Notes under the pieces: model-generated
What the model was told of the DNA's origin: nothing
The model's database searches: none
Seen by the model: the letters and a program-made list of their open reading frames with translations, nothing else
Program-made: the position numbers and the translations under genes
Shown: positions 48,431-60,000 of the stretch, piece by piece
How the letters are laid out: every line of letters begins with the position of its first letter
Position numbering within the stretch: position 1 is the stretch's first letter
NCBI RefSeq assembly: GCF_000003815.2
Contig: NC_049982.1
Coordinates: forward strand, 11,358,386 to 11,418,385
Reading direction: 5' to 3'
Origin: Branchiostoma floridae
Lineage: Eukaryota; Chordata; Leptocardii; Amphioxiformes; Branchiostomatidae
DNA length: 60,000 nucleotides

Positions 48431-49239
48431 TGCCTATATAGGTAAATAAAGCGTTCTATGGCATCCAATGATGTTTGCAAAAGGTGATCATAACAAAGAG
48501 CTAGCCAGCCGTTGCAAAATACAGAAGGGTCATAAGTCACAATGCATAGCACTTCCGCAACACGAGCATCCCCTTGCGGTATTATCTATAATGCAGTCGT
48601 TGTAATGCTACTATGTCGGGCATTCTTCATAATCTCCAAGCAGATTTAACGATGGTATAGGACAGTGTCAAAAGCCGAGCAAGCAGTGTCCATTAGCTGG
48701 TGGCAATCGGTGTTTCTTTCAGATGATGATGATGATGTTTTTTTCAGTTGGGATTCCAACTTATTTCTTGGTGTCATTTCAAATTTGGTTGCTAACGTTA
48801 TATGCATTCCCAAGGCAGGGCAAACACAACAAATACAAAAGGGTGATTGCTAAACATCACATCAATTGGTTTTTGGTGCCTGTCTTTGTAAGATTTAAAT
48901 ACCTCGGTTTTGTGTATGTAACATTGTTTGTTATATATTCCAAAAAATCCCAAATGTGTTTGATGATATTTTGATGAGTTTCTTTATCGCCCTCGTGCCT
49001 TGCCATGATGAACAGACAAAAGTGAGAAGAGATGCATAGACATCACGTAGATAACGTGCGTTTGTGCAATTGATCATCGATACGATCATTGTAATGGGAT
49101 GAAGTAGAGTTCAGAAATAGAACCCATACACGTGGGTCAGCTGCATGCTTCCCATGGCCTTGGCGCGCGATATAAAGCGTCCTATTCGGAACGGCTATAC
49201 ACACACCACGTACATAAAGTCTGAATAGACCTGGCGACA
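48431..49239. promoter_or_regulatory. Divergent intergenic promoter region
   Basis: An 809-bp gap between two genes transcribed away from each other. The right side holds a TATA box and the motif shared with the paralogue's promoter. On the left no TATA is obvious; several AACGTTA repeats lie in the first intron of the minus gene (48190-48330), just downstream of its start. A GATGAT run lies at 48724-48736. Confidence 0.5.
49149..49176 (+). promoter_or_regulatory. TATA box and upstream motif of the 49240 gene
   Basis: TATAAA at 49171-49176 is 64 nt before the ATG, so transcription should start near 49200. TTCCCATGGCC at 49149 recurs at 56028 before the paralogue, at almost the same distance from the ATG (91 and 93 nt) and the same distance (22 nt) from a TATA-like AATAAACA at 56050. 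Confidence 0.65.
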
Positions 49240-52200
49240 ATGATGTGGAAGCTCTTCATTTTTGTCGCTGTGCTCAGCACATGGCCGACATCCTCACAAG
49301 GTTAGTGCATTGTCATTATTGGAAATGTCGCGTCGAGCGACACAAATACGACACGAGACTTCAAAAGCTTTAAACTGACATTCTATTTATATGCACTGTT
49401 TATCGTTTGTACAACTTGGTGTGCGGTAGCTAACCTGCAACCAAATTTTCCAAGCTCTTAAGATAATACTCGTCTTCTGGAGGGAAAGACAATTACCATA
49501 GGCCAACCGGTACGTGAAGATGTTGGTCACATGCTGATAATAAGAATTTCTGTAATAAGAATTTCTGTAACGTTAGATGTTGTGATCTTGTCGCACAGAT
49601 CGCACAAGATCCATCAACTTTACGCTTATTGACTTGCTTTATTTTCAATTTTCACAAGGCGAAAAAGAGTATCTCGACTCTGTCGACGGTTGGGACTTTT
49701 TTAAGGTTCCTGCAACAGGGCCGATGACCAATGCCAATGTCAAGGCCACGTGTGAGTCCGAGGGGTTGTGGCACCCGTGCTACTACACCGGCCAGGGGAC
49801 GTGTAACGGCGTGTGGGCATCTGAATGCATCAAATATGACGGCTCTACTAGCGGCAGCTGTCGTACCTTGAGCGTTCTCTCCAACGTGCTGTGTGGGACT
49901 GCTGATCCGCACCTGTGTAAGGATCTTGATGACACCTTTGTGTACCAGCCCGGCTCACAAAGCGCGTACGGGGTTGACTACGACACGGGCCACTGGGGCA
50001 TGGAAGGCGCCAACCACACCGACAAGTACGCTCTGTGTGCGGGTAAGTTTTGTACTTCTTGTTGTTGTTCATCACCGTTTAAGATATCTCAAGACTGGTC
50101 TGTATGCGTGGTGTGATGTGGAATGGTACCGGTCTGACCCTCTTCGTACTGGCAGTTTTCCTTTTATGCCTGAAGTGTACACATGTTCTTGCGTCTTTAG
50201 TCCATAAAACAATGTCAAAGTTCAAGTCTATCTCTTCAAGATGTTTATTGTCAAACTGTCTGTTGCCCGCCGACAGCACGCTTTTTCTGATCTGATGATC
50301 AGGGAGTGTGAGGTGGAGAATATGGACAGTCTTTATCGCTTTTGGGATTGAGCCGACGATGTAGGATGACTGGCTGTCTGTCTGTCTATTAACTTTCGTT
50401 TTTATCAATGTCCTTAGGTTTCTGCTAAAGCCAATACATACCGTAGTCTGTACGTATGATCCATACCAATACCATTCCTGATGGTTACATGCAGTTATGT
50501 CATATGTAATTAACATACAGAAATGTTGTTGTTTTTTCATTAAAAGGCCAGCACGAGTACGTGACTTCCTGGGACGGGCTGACCTTTTACAAAGTTCGTG
50601 TGAACGGGGCGATGACCAATGCCAACGTGAAGACCACTTGCGAACTGGCGGGGATGGGCCACACCTGCTGGTACACAGGTCTGGGTACATGTACGAGTTC
50701 GTCTTACTGGTCATCCGACTGTGTCAGCTTCAGTCAGCCTGGCACCAGCTGTCAATGGACTCTGAGCTTTTTCTCCTTTCAACTGTGCGGCACCACAACC
50801 GCGTACCGCTGTGATGCTCTCATCAACACGTATGTGAAATATCCCATCGGTTCATATGATAGCGCCTACGGCGTGGTAGCGAACAACTACGATCCTGCTG
50901 GATACCATGTAAATGACCAGTACGCATTGTGTGCAGGTGAGTTTCAACCATTTATTTCCCAATGACCAGATCAACGACCCTACACTAGCTATTTGTAAAC
51001 AACATTTCAGATTCGTCTTAATAATTAGTGATATTCTCGAATCCACACAAAATAGTTTAGCTGATTAATATTATAAACGTTGTTTTGCTTCTTATGTGCT
51101 CTGCATCCTATACCCCCATCCAACACTAACCCAGATCAGCATGTGGCCATTTCGCATCCTACCTGTTTAACGTGTCGAAAAATTCAATTTGTCAGCCCGG
51201 CAGTGCGAGATCTCCCCATGTGTCCATGGTACCTGTGAGCACGGAGTGAAGAACTACACCTGTCTGTGTGACGCTGGTTGGAGTGGAGTTCACTGTGATA
51301 CATGTGAGTGAACAGTCTTTACCGACTTAAAATGAGATGAATGATACTAGAAAGTTACCATGCAATGCCGAGCGCCCAACGCTATCAAATATAAGCTTCG
51401 ATTTATAGGGAGCTGCGAGGTATACCTTCATTTCCTGGGTATCAATAATCAACGATTGGACACGATCATCAATCGCAAGTGGTAAGCTGGTGTGTTAGGC
51501 CAGCTTAAGGGCAGTTACACCAGATACAGATAAAGACACGATTTGCGCAACAGTATATGACATCAGCTTTTTTATGATAAGGATAGCGTCAGCCGTGTCC
51601 ATATCTTTGGTTTCTGACAATACATGCAAAATGTACAACTGAGCCGACTTGTCTACCTCTTTGTTACCCCTTTGTAGTGATTGACAGCTGTGACAGTAAT
51701 CCCTGCCTGTCCGGAGGAACCTGTGTGGATGAGGAGGACGGTTACAGCTGCACCTGTCCTCCACAAACAACGGGAAACAACTGTGAAACAGGTAGTGTAT
51801 TTTTCTTAACATGATGACACCCAGTAGTATCATAGCACTCCTTTGTATTAGAAATATTCTGAATGGCATCTTTATATTAATAATTGTAATTGTTTGAGAT
51901 GAATTGTGGCACAATTTGATATCCAGAAACGTGATTGTTATAAATAATGTAGGGAGATAACATAACCTTTAGACATGTTTAGAATATATTATATATTCGT
52001 CTCCTTCCATTGTAGTGCATTATACCGACAAATGCTACTGGATCTCTGACGACCGACTGCCTAACGAGGAAGCCTCCATGGCGTGTGGGAACATGGAGGG
52101 TAATCTGGCAAAAGTCAACGAACCTGCCGACCATCAAGTGCTCGCTAGCTACCTGGACGACGGGCGGAACGTTTCATTTTGGACGTCAAACAAAATTTCA

Positions 52201-53649
52201 CCGATGTCGATGTGCGCATGTAGCGATGGCTCACCTCTCTCCGCTATTGGTAGGTCGGTTCACATTTCTCATAGAATATTAACTTTTCTCATGAAATCGC
52301 AAAACCCACAAATTCGTTTCCCTCTGCTTCCGAAAAAGAAGTCAAACCCAACCTATTTAGAAATAGCCAACACTAGTATTAGAGTAGAATATTGTTCATA
52401 ACTGTCCATTGTCACTTGTATGTCTACTATGTTCATACCATGTACTTGCAATTAGCCCTCGGGCACGAACTTGCAAATAAAATTCTATATTAACGTTAGA
52501 TGTTCCCGGTTAGTAATGGGAATCAATTCATACATGTATCTAGAGCATATATATACCTTAGTGTATCTATAGTCGGAGAAGACCTCACTAAAGCCCATGT
52601 TCTTTCGTTGTGTCTGTCAACAAAGTTACCTGTTACATCCTCGTATGAACTATGTATTTCAGGTGCGTCATCCTGGATGTATTCAGCTGCAAGCTTGGAC
52701 ATGTGCGTGTTACTCGACAGTGACCTGGGCTACACGGGAACCTACCAGCCATGTGCGGAGGAACACAACTACGTCTGTCAGTCAGGTACGTCTGATCAAC
52801 TTTGGTTCACTTCCAGAAATAGACAAATGATGGGTTTGAGGAAAACATTTACACCTCTTCCATTGACAGTGTACTGTAATGATGTCAAGATACGAAAAGT
52901 CAGAGCAAATATGTTAGGACGCATTTTACGAATAATCGCCGCTGCTAAATGTATATTCCATTCTTCTTTAGAGGCTTTGACATGCAACATAAACGAGTGT
53001 CAGAACGGGGGGAACTGCTCCTCTTGTTTTGGTGATACCACTGTCTTCTGCGACTGTCCTCAAGGATTCACTGGTACCTTCTGTGAGATGAGTGAGTTTT
53101 TTCTAAGTTATCCAGGGGTGTGTTTAGATTTTGCGTTGCATGTAGCTTAAAACAAAAACAAAATGCTTAATTTTGATCAAGATTTTTACTTTATCATAGA
53201 TCAAAGCATTCGCTAGGGTACGTTTACAATTTCTGTGTTACTCTCAGCCGACTGGTGCGATCCTAACCCCTGCCCACTTGACTGGAAATGCGTGAGCGAA
53301 GATGGTGGGATCCACTGTGCTGGTGAGTTTCCTATGCTCAAGGTTCGCCGTTGTGTGTAAGACTGGTGACATACGGCAGAATGTTTGTTGTATGAACCTC
53401 CTTGACTCAATCAAAACTTTCCGTTTCTTCAGCATGACTATTTGTCAAAGAAAAAGTGACAGCCTTTGCAGTTTGGTGCCATGTGTATTTGTAAAAAAAA
53501 AGAGTAAAATGAGTTTTGTTTTTCCTTACTATACAGTACCAACGGAAATGAGAGCAGTTCGTTCCAGTTTCTGCACCGCGTCCTCATGCGGCCCCGGCTG
53601 GACATGTGAAGAGGAAGGCTCTGCTGGCTACTCCTGCACCCGTGGCTAA
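49240..53649 (+). CDS. Secreted protein: two 8-Cys modules, EGF repeats and C-type-lectin-like domain
   Basis: Ten exons: 49240-49300, 49659-50042, 50547-50936, 51196-51303, 51678-51791, 52016-52249, 52663-52785, 52972-53091, 53248-53322, 53537-53649. All junctions are phase 1; 1722 nt give 573 aa. Order: signal peptide (MMWKLFIFVAVLSTWPTSSQ), two ~128-residue modules with eight conserved cysteines (ATCE, PC, GTC, xxC, SC, LCGT, C, YALCA; each one exon), two EGF repeats, a C-type-lectin-like domain split over two exons (CYWISDDRLPNEEA to YQPCAEEHNYVCQ), an EGF repeat, and two short Cys-rich segments. There is no membrane span, so it should be secreted. The lectin domain lacks visible EPN/QPD and WND motifs, so classic Ca-dependent sugar binding is doubtful. 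Function not known; adhesion, matrix or immune recognition are guesses. Confidence 0.88.
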
Positions 53650-53733
53650 TATTCAGTCAAAACTCACACCATTATATTCTCCTCCTTGCAGTATCTACAG
53701 AATTATCTATTATATCAGATTTGCTAGAGAAGA

Positions 53734-53739
53734 AATAAA
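53734..53739 (+). terminator. Poly(A) signal of the 49240-53649 gene
   Basis: AATAAA 85 nt after the stop codon, at a normal position for a short 3' UTR. Confidence 0.65.
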
Positions 53740-56027
53740 ACAAGTTGCTGCAAACCTACTGTTGGAAATGTCATTCTTACGAACATGAGTAAGACTAATA
53801 TCAATATAATATTGGCATGCAATTGACAGGATCTTGTGTTGTTGTGATATCAAATAGGAAAAAATTGTGATAAAATTTATTCGCCCATATCATGTAAATA
53901 TATGTCCGATACACGTTTGAGGGATCTAGAAAGACAAGGAAATTGATTGTTACGTCACAAAAAATCGTTTTCTACTGAAGTATTTTTAAGAAAGGTATAA
54001 TAAGTTGCAGAACGTATGCAATGAACATGTTGTTACGCTATAGTTTCTTCCAGATCACTTCAGTGTCACTGACGAAAACTAGTGGATGCTAGTTGAAACG
54101 TCTGACCGTTTTCAAAACCATATCCAGTTGCTTGAGTAACTACTTTTTGGCGTATCTTATAACCTGGATGTCCAACCTACATCGACGTAACGAACATGGT
54201 GTATGTGTATTTATGGAAATACGCTAAAACTTTCATTTTCTATTTCTTTTCCTTCTCAGTCCATCTTTACTAGCTATGTCTAGTTATAAATCATATTCGC
54301 TAAACAGAAATAGTAGGCGGAAGAGGCATTGTTCTCCATTCGCCATTGAAGGAGAATTATATATCCCATGAAAACGTATCACTGTACTGCTCAATGTCAC
54401 GTTTTGGGCTACATCTCTCGGTAACGTTTCGTTTGATGTAACACCATCGTTCATTCAATACGGAGTCAAAGGACACGTGTCATCGCGATTCTATTTGATT
54501 TTCTGAAGTCAGTTTCAGACAGTGCCGTGTGTGTACGTGTGACAAATGTGTAAATTGGCTTCGAGTCGCAAGGTCACGAGAATTTACTCAGCTGATTAGC
54601 CAAATGGTATCTTTTTCCCGTAGCTGCAGGTGAAAAACAGGAAAGGAGGAGACCTCTCTGAGCTCCGGCGGCAGATGAAAGGTGCCGTGCCCGGTTACAC
54701 TGGGGACAACGAAGTGTCAGTGGTACTGTTATTGACTGTAATAAGCTCTTACATGATAAGCTCTTCTGTGGCCTTTTCAACTGATGATCATATCACTAAC
54801 CTCCTTGAGATGATGTACCATTCTTTCACCTCAGATGAGTTTCTGATGGCACGTGGTGGTTTTAACGAAAGTGACGGAGAAGATGAAAGTGACTACTAAG
54901 TATCGCGTACCTAAAGCTAAATGTTGCCTGGCTTTATAAGCAACGTCGAATGTGTAGAGAACGCCTAAAAGATGACTAGATGTCACTCAGACCAAAATAA
55001 CTCAAGCTCGACACATTCCTATCTTATCGCGGGCTTCAGAGATGAAAGCGGAGTTTAGACAGTCCGTAGCAGTGCTGCAGCTGATAAGAAGTTACTGAAT
55101 GACCAATGTAATCCGGTAGGACGGATGGAAGTACGTGACCTCTGGCTGAAGGTTCGACACATATCGATAGTTATCATGCGCTTCAAATACTCTTCCTGCC
55201 TACGTGCTTGTCCTTGGCATATTAACTTCTCGTTTAAATTTTGCTGATAAATTAAAGCTTAAGACTACAGAACTGTCAAATCTTTATAGAAGTTCATGTC
55301 AATAGCTATATATAGACACATGTGCCAAAATTTAAGATAATGGGTTAATCACAACTTGTATTTGCGTGCATAGTTTTTCTTAAAAATGGTAGTGGTATGG
55401 CGCAATGTAGAATCATCGCATCAAAGCTTAAAACTCTCCATTTCATACTGGCAATTACCTCGAGCAATGTTGTCTGTATGCAGTACCAGATTTACACAAG
55501 TGCCCAAAATGTTGTTGCACACATTTCATCCATTGTGATTCAGATACATGTAGGTACAAGTTGTTGCTAGTATTCCGAGATGCACACAATTCTTGATGAT
55601 TTACCTCCTCAAAGTTGCGGGTGGAGTGACATACGTAAAACATAGTTCGAATAAGGTGATGCAAAAAAGTTTTTTTTGCATTACTGGCGCATCCACGTCT
55701 TGTAATTAGCCAGCGAAAGTGTATATCACCCCATAAGGGGCGGTATAGCCCCGTCGTGTGTAAGCACGTCGACCGATGATGATGAAATAAAAACACTATT
55801 GTTACATGGACGGGCGGGGGTGACCAAGACCTTCAGCTGCACACTGACACAGCACTTCGTCACACGCACATGACAGGTGGTTGCATAAAAAATAGAGCGT
55901 TCGAGAATTAGCACACAACTCTTATCCTTTCCTTTAAGTTTCACTAATCAATTGTCCAAATGGCCGAGTCATCAGTACAATGTCGGTCCACAAAAATAGC
56001 CGCCATCCCTGTTGGTCATATGTGCGG
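53740..56027. other. Intergenic region between the tandem paralogues
   Basis: No confident gene. It contains a probable dispersed repeat fragment at about 54049-54170 (TTCAGTGTCACTGACGAAAA.., loosely like the CTTCAGTGTCAC repeats in LRP4), and an unassigned frame at 54630-54899. The rest is featureless AT-rich sequence. Confidence 0.45.
54630..54899 (+). other. Unassigned 89-codon open frame
   Basis: The frame follows a good acceptor-like CTGCAG, has no ATG at its start, and ends with an acidic tail ESDGEDESDY before TAA. A hydrophobic stretch (VVLLLTVISSYMISSSVAF) and LLEMMYHSFTSDEFL are visible. It could be a terminal exon of an unknown gene, a transposon relic or chance. No family recognised. 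Confidence 0.2.
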
Positions 56028-56057
56028 TTCCCATGGCCCTGGGAGACAGAATAAACA
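56028..56057 (+). promoter_or_regulatory. Promoter motif pair of the 56121 gene
   Basis: TTCCCATGGCC at 56028 and AATAAACA at 56050 reproduce the order and spacing of TTCCCATGGCC and TATAAA before the 49240 gene. This supports a core promoter copied in the gene duplication. Confidence 0.55.
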
Positions 56058-56120
56058 AATACAGCAGACGAAACCTCGCCCATATCATAGAGTCTGCCAT
56101 CAGCTCGACAGACAGCAAGA

Positions 56121-59100
56121 ATGTCAAAACTCTTCGCTTTTATAGCGGCTTTCGCCGCGTGGACAGCCTCTTCCACAGGTGAGTGTACTGCATTAGATAA
56201 ACTAGAGATCAAATAGACGAGAAAGATACAAACTTACATGCTGTTGATTTTACCATAGTCTGAGGAAGCAAGACCAATGGGTCTTAAGGTAATCAATATA
56301 AAACTGCCACCGCTGTAACTAAGAAGTGTGCATGGATTTAATATGAGCCGATATCAGAACCGTTGTCAACTTAACGAGTCCAAAGATCTTGCTCCATGAA
56401 AAACAACAATGTAATAGTGCTGTACAAGGCTTAACAGCAATCGGTTTTAATGATTTGATGATGTGACATGACGGGAATACAGTTTATGATTATTAGCGGA
56501 TAGAAATCTACTGTAATGATGTATATGATGGTTAATTTGTCATGGTGAAGCCATGGTATACTAACCTTTTTCATTCCCTGTGTAAATATTAATCTTTCAG
56601 TTGGTTTTCTATCCCAAAAGGCCAGCAAGAGTATCTAAGCACTATCGGGGAATGGAATTTTTACAAAGTGCCCACTGTCGGCTCCATGACGAATGCCAAC
56701 GTCAAGGCGACCTGTGAAGCGGCGGGGATGTGGAACCCCTGCTCCTCCACAGGCTACGGGGCGTGCAGTCACGGTAGGACGGACTGTGTCGCGTTTGACG
56801 GCGGCAGCGCGAGCTGTCGTACCCTGAACGTGATCTCAGACCGGCTCTGCGGAACCGTCGAAGCCCATACCTGTGAACCACTGGACGACACCTTCGTGTA
56901 CTACCCCGGGTGGCGGAGTGACGACAGCGCCTTTGGACTTGACTACGACACTGGCCACTGGGGCATGACTGGGGCAGACTACACCGACAAGTACTCGTTG
57001 TGTGCAAGTAAGGATGACATGTCTGGTTCTTTTTACATACGCGGAACAGGCACACACAATGTCACGACTTTGGGCTCCTAAATCAAGTCTGGCAATGTTT
57101 AATCCCGATATCTATGTAAAACATTATTTACATCAGAATTGTTGCCAGTTGATCATTTTGATTAAGATTTATTTGTTTAACTGCAATTGGTGTTAAATGA
57201 TACACCATGAAAAGTGGTGGTTTATCATTGACCCATATGAATACACATCATGATATTTATAGTTTCATACACGATGCATTGACGCTGTTCACTTCATTAA
57301 TGTTATGTATGTAGAATTTAGAAACGCCCCAACTCCACAGAATGAGATACAAACGGTCGGGAAAGAAATACATTTACGTGTATTTTCAAATTGACAGGTT
57401 ACTTAACATGAACAATGAAAACTTTCACCAAGGGTCTTTTGCTACCCTCGACTCTAATTAACAAATCATATTTTGCATTACTTTCTCTATGGAATCTGTG
57501 AACATAGCTCTCATTCAACAAGCTTGCCGCATTGATCTGGTACAGTCACTGGCATATATAGTATAAAGCCGAAATGATACACTACATGTAACATGAGCTC
57601 TGAAATTCTAAATCTTTGTTTTATAAGGTCACCAAGAGTTCCTGACTACCTGGGATGGATGGTCCTTTTTTAGAATCCGTGCGTTGGGTTCGATGTCGAA
57701 TGCCAACATCCAGGCGACGTGTGAGCGTGCGGGGATGAGCTACCCCTGCTGGTACACAGGTCATGGCTCGTGTGGTTCCTCCAGTTCTTATTGGAGGTCT
57801 AACTGCATCAAGTTCGACCATGCCGGTGTCAACTGTCAGACTTCAAGATTCCTCTCCAATCAGCTTTGTGGATCTACAACAGATTATTATTGTCAGCCCC
57901 TTAACTACACATTTGTGTACTACCCTGCCCATTCCTACAGTCACGGAATCAGCTATGGATCTTCAAGCTCGCTGACTGGAACAAGCTACAACGACATGTA
58001 CGCATTGTGTGCTGGTAAGCGTCAGAATCTACTAACGTTCAGAGCTGTCATACCTTGGACACTTCGTGAACATTTCCCAGTAGCTTTTACCTCCTTAAAA
58101 AAAATTAACGGTTCTTGGTGGAAGTCAATGTGCAGATATTGGCACATCGACGCACCAAATCCGTAGTGTGTTTTTGGCACACGGTTAGACAGATTGGTCG
58201 AACAGGCTCGATGGGCGTCACTCCACCGTAAGGGAAAGTCGTGTAAAGTGCCTTTCCCAGGGGCACAACGTCGGGGCATGGTGGGAATCGAACTGTGGGA
58301 ATCGAACTAGGAACCTTTCGATTCCGAGCCGAACGCTCAACCAGTTACGTCACGCCAACGCCTTAACTTTTTGAAAAGTAAGTCAAAGAACAAAGATGAG
58401 CAATCCTTGGGATATCAACAACGTCTTCAACGCATGAGTATTCTGATGGTGACCAATGTACTGTTTGTAAATTACGACATTCGTGTTATTGGTTATAGAT
58501 TGTTTATCCTACGACTTCTGCAGTTTACCTGCGAAGTGATACCACTACGCATGGAGCGCAAGTAGCTAACAAAAAAATCATATGAAAGCCACAACAAATT
58601 CTTAGCTGTCACCAATGTTCTTGTCGTTCATTTATTACAGCCAGGCAGTGCCAGATCTCCCCATGTCTCCATGGGACCTGTGTACACGGACTGAAGAACT
58701 TCACCTGTCTGTGTGACGACGACTGGACCGGAGAACACTGTGATAAAGGTCAGATACATTTAGAAATGAATGACACGTTACGTTGTGATTCCACATAAAT
58801 GTAGCAGGTACAGAGGATTGCATGGAAATTGACCAGGTTTTGCCTGTGGGATATCATTTCATAAAACGTTCACCATGTTTTCGTTTTTATGATAGGATTC
58901 TAGAGGCATTTCAGCATAGATGTATTTGATTTTGATTGCGAGTTACATGTAAGCTGAACTTTATCTATTTCTTAACTTGTTTCTCTACACATCTGTAGTG
59001 ATTGACAGCTGTGCAAGCAATCCCTGTATGTCTGGCGGGACGTGCACGGATGAGGTGGGCGGGTACAGCTGTGACTGTCATCTTCACACGACGGGGAAGA

Positions 59101-59809
59101 ACTGTGAAACAGGTTAGGTTGATGTGCCTTCACCTTCTTCTAGTCTCATCCTCAGCTGAGGGTCTGGTGCCATGGACTTGGAAGCTTATTTGATGTAAAT
59201 GTGTATATCCTTTACTGAAACAACAGTTTCCCTACGAATCACACAATACTATGTGTTGCTATTGTTAGTATCATCTCATATCGCTTACAGATCTCTGACA
59301 TATACCCGTATTATGAAAAGACCTGTAGAAGTCTATTACCCACATGATGTCAAAATGTCAATTTACAGTTTGCAAAATTGACCAACCAGGTTTTGCAAGA
59401 TGAATTGGGCGAATACCGTTTGCGCAGTCTAGAAGGAACTGACAGTCACATCCTTCCACCATACCCTCCATTTGTCATTGTATATGGAGAATCCTAATAA
59501 ATAAATCCTAAGCTATCGTTAAAGTTTTACTTAACAAGTGCTACACTGGCTTTATTTTCTCATTGTTCCTTGCAGTCTTGCACATCGACAAGTGCTACCA
59601 CTTCTCCAACGACAGTCTGCCCTACCAGGAGGCCTCTGCTGTCTGTAACAGCATAGGTGGTTATCTGGCTGACATCAAGGACAGCGGTGATCAGCAGCTG
59701 CTCGCCAGCTACATACAGCTGGGACATGACGTCTCCACATGGACCTCCACCAGCACCGGCGTCTCTCCGCTCGGGCTGTGTGACTGTGGGGATAACAGCC
59801 CTCTGTCTG
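56121..59809 (+). CDS. Tandem paralogue of the 49240 gene (3' part beyond window)
   Basis: Six exons are seen: 56121-56178, 56621-57007, 57628-58014, 58641-58748, 58999-59112, 59576-59809, all joined in phase 1. Lengths 58/387/387/108/114/234 mirror 61/384/390/108/114/234 in the upstream gene. Order: signal peptide [19 protein letters not shown], two eight-cysteine modules ([14 protein letters not shown] and [14 protein letters not shown], ending SLCA and YALCA), two EGF repeats ([23 protein letters not shown]), and the first half of the C-type-lectin-like domain ([18 protein letters not shown]). The second lectin exon and C-terminus should follow past the right edge. The intron before exon 4 holds a tRNA-derived SINE. 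Confidence 0.87.
58165..58356 (-). mobile_element. tRNA-derived SINE (minus orientation)
   Basis: Read on the minus strand from 58356 it begins GGCGTGACGTAACTGGTTGA (A-box-like TGGTTGAGCG), then an anticodon-arm-like TTCGGCTCGGAATCGAA, then a B-box AGTTCGATTCC. The B-box region is tandemly duplicated (GGGAATCGAACT appears twice on the plus strand near 58283-58310). A tRNA-unrelated body follows to about 58165. The far end is not defined. Confidence 0.65.
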
Positions 59810-60000
59810 GTAACCACTTATTCATATTTACCAATCACCCATTTCTCTTCTGAGTAACTTCCCGTCTTTTTGTAAAGACAATCATGGGAAAATGACAAGA
59901 GCAAAACGTGTGGCCCAATAGATAGTTAGATAACCCTTCTTGCGAAAAGGTTGTATTACACTTTGCACCGTGGAGAAGACTGAATGTTTGCATTGTGTTT
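59810..60000. other. Right edge: intron of the 56121 gene
   Basis: Begins with donor GTAACC after the first lectin exon. No further exon occurs before the window ends. Confidence 0.7.

Noticed and set aside
1-60000. CRISPR arrays, operons, rRNA and functional tRNA genes
   Set aside because: None seen. The regular repeats are tandem or inverted transposon-type arrays in a eukaryotic setting, and the only tRNA-like sequence is the SINE at 58165-58356.

Overview
The window is animal nuclear DNA, most likely from a cephalochordate (amphioxus, Branchiostoma-like). Evidence for this: many small phase-consistent exons with GT/AG introns, a chordate-type LRP4 gene, AT-rich introns full of small DNA transposons, a duplicated sequence block meeting at a run of exactly 100 N that looks like two divergent haplotypes, and a lineage-specific-looking secreted EGF/lectin family. 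The species is inferred from style and was not verified.

Layout. (1) 1-13481: no gene that I can support. It holds three miniature DNA transposons (Harbinger-type 3015-3383, piggyBac-type 3687-4626, a third at 11092-11293) and is probably the first intron or upstream region of LRP4. (2) 13482-42319, plus strand: an almost complete LRP4 gene. It encodes eight LDLa repeats, two EGF repeats, four YWTD beta-propellers each followed by an EGF repeat, a stalk, one membrane span, and a tail ending in a PDZ-binding motif. About 1871 codons are recovered; only the signal-peptide exon is missing. The introns carry a 3.6 kb fold-back element, a hAT-like insertion with promoter-like content, tandem repeats, a duplicated exon beside the gap, and one stop-free intron of 3n length. 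(3) 42320-about 45550: LRP4 3' UTR, tail-to-tail with (4) 46323-48430, minus strand: a five-exon gene for a 203-residue single-pass membrane protein that I cannot name. (5) 49240-53649, plus: a complete ten-exon secreted protein of 573 aa with a signal peptide, two copies of an unnamed eight-cysteine module, two EGF repeats, a C-type-lectin-like domain and C-terminal EGF-like repeats. (6) 56121-59809 and beyond the right edge, plus: a tandem paralogue of (5) with matching exon structure. A tRNA-derived SINE lies in one of its introns.

Functionally, LRP4 is a cell-surface receptor (agrin and Wnt pathways in vertebrates). The two downstream paralogues look like secreted adhesion, recognition or matrix proteins. 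Nothing in the sequence links them to LRP4. All exon borders were set by eye from splice sites, reading phase and domain continuity; no alignment or transcript evidence was available.
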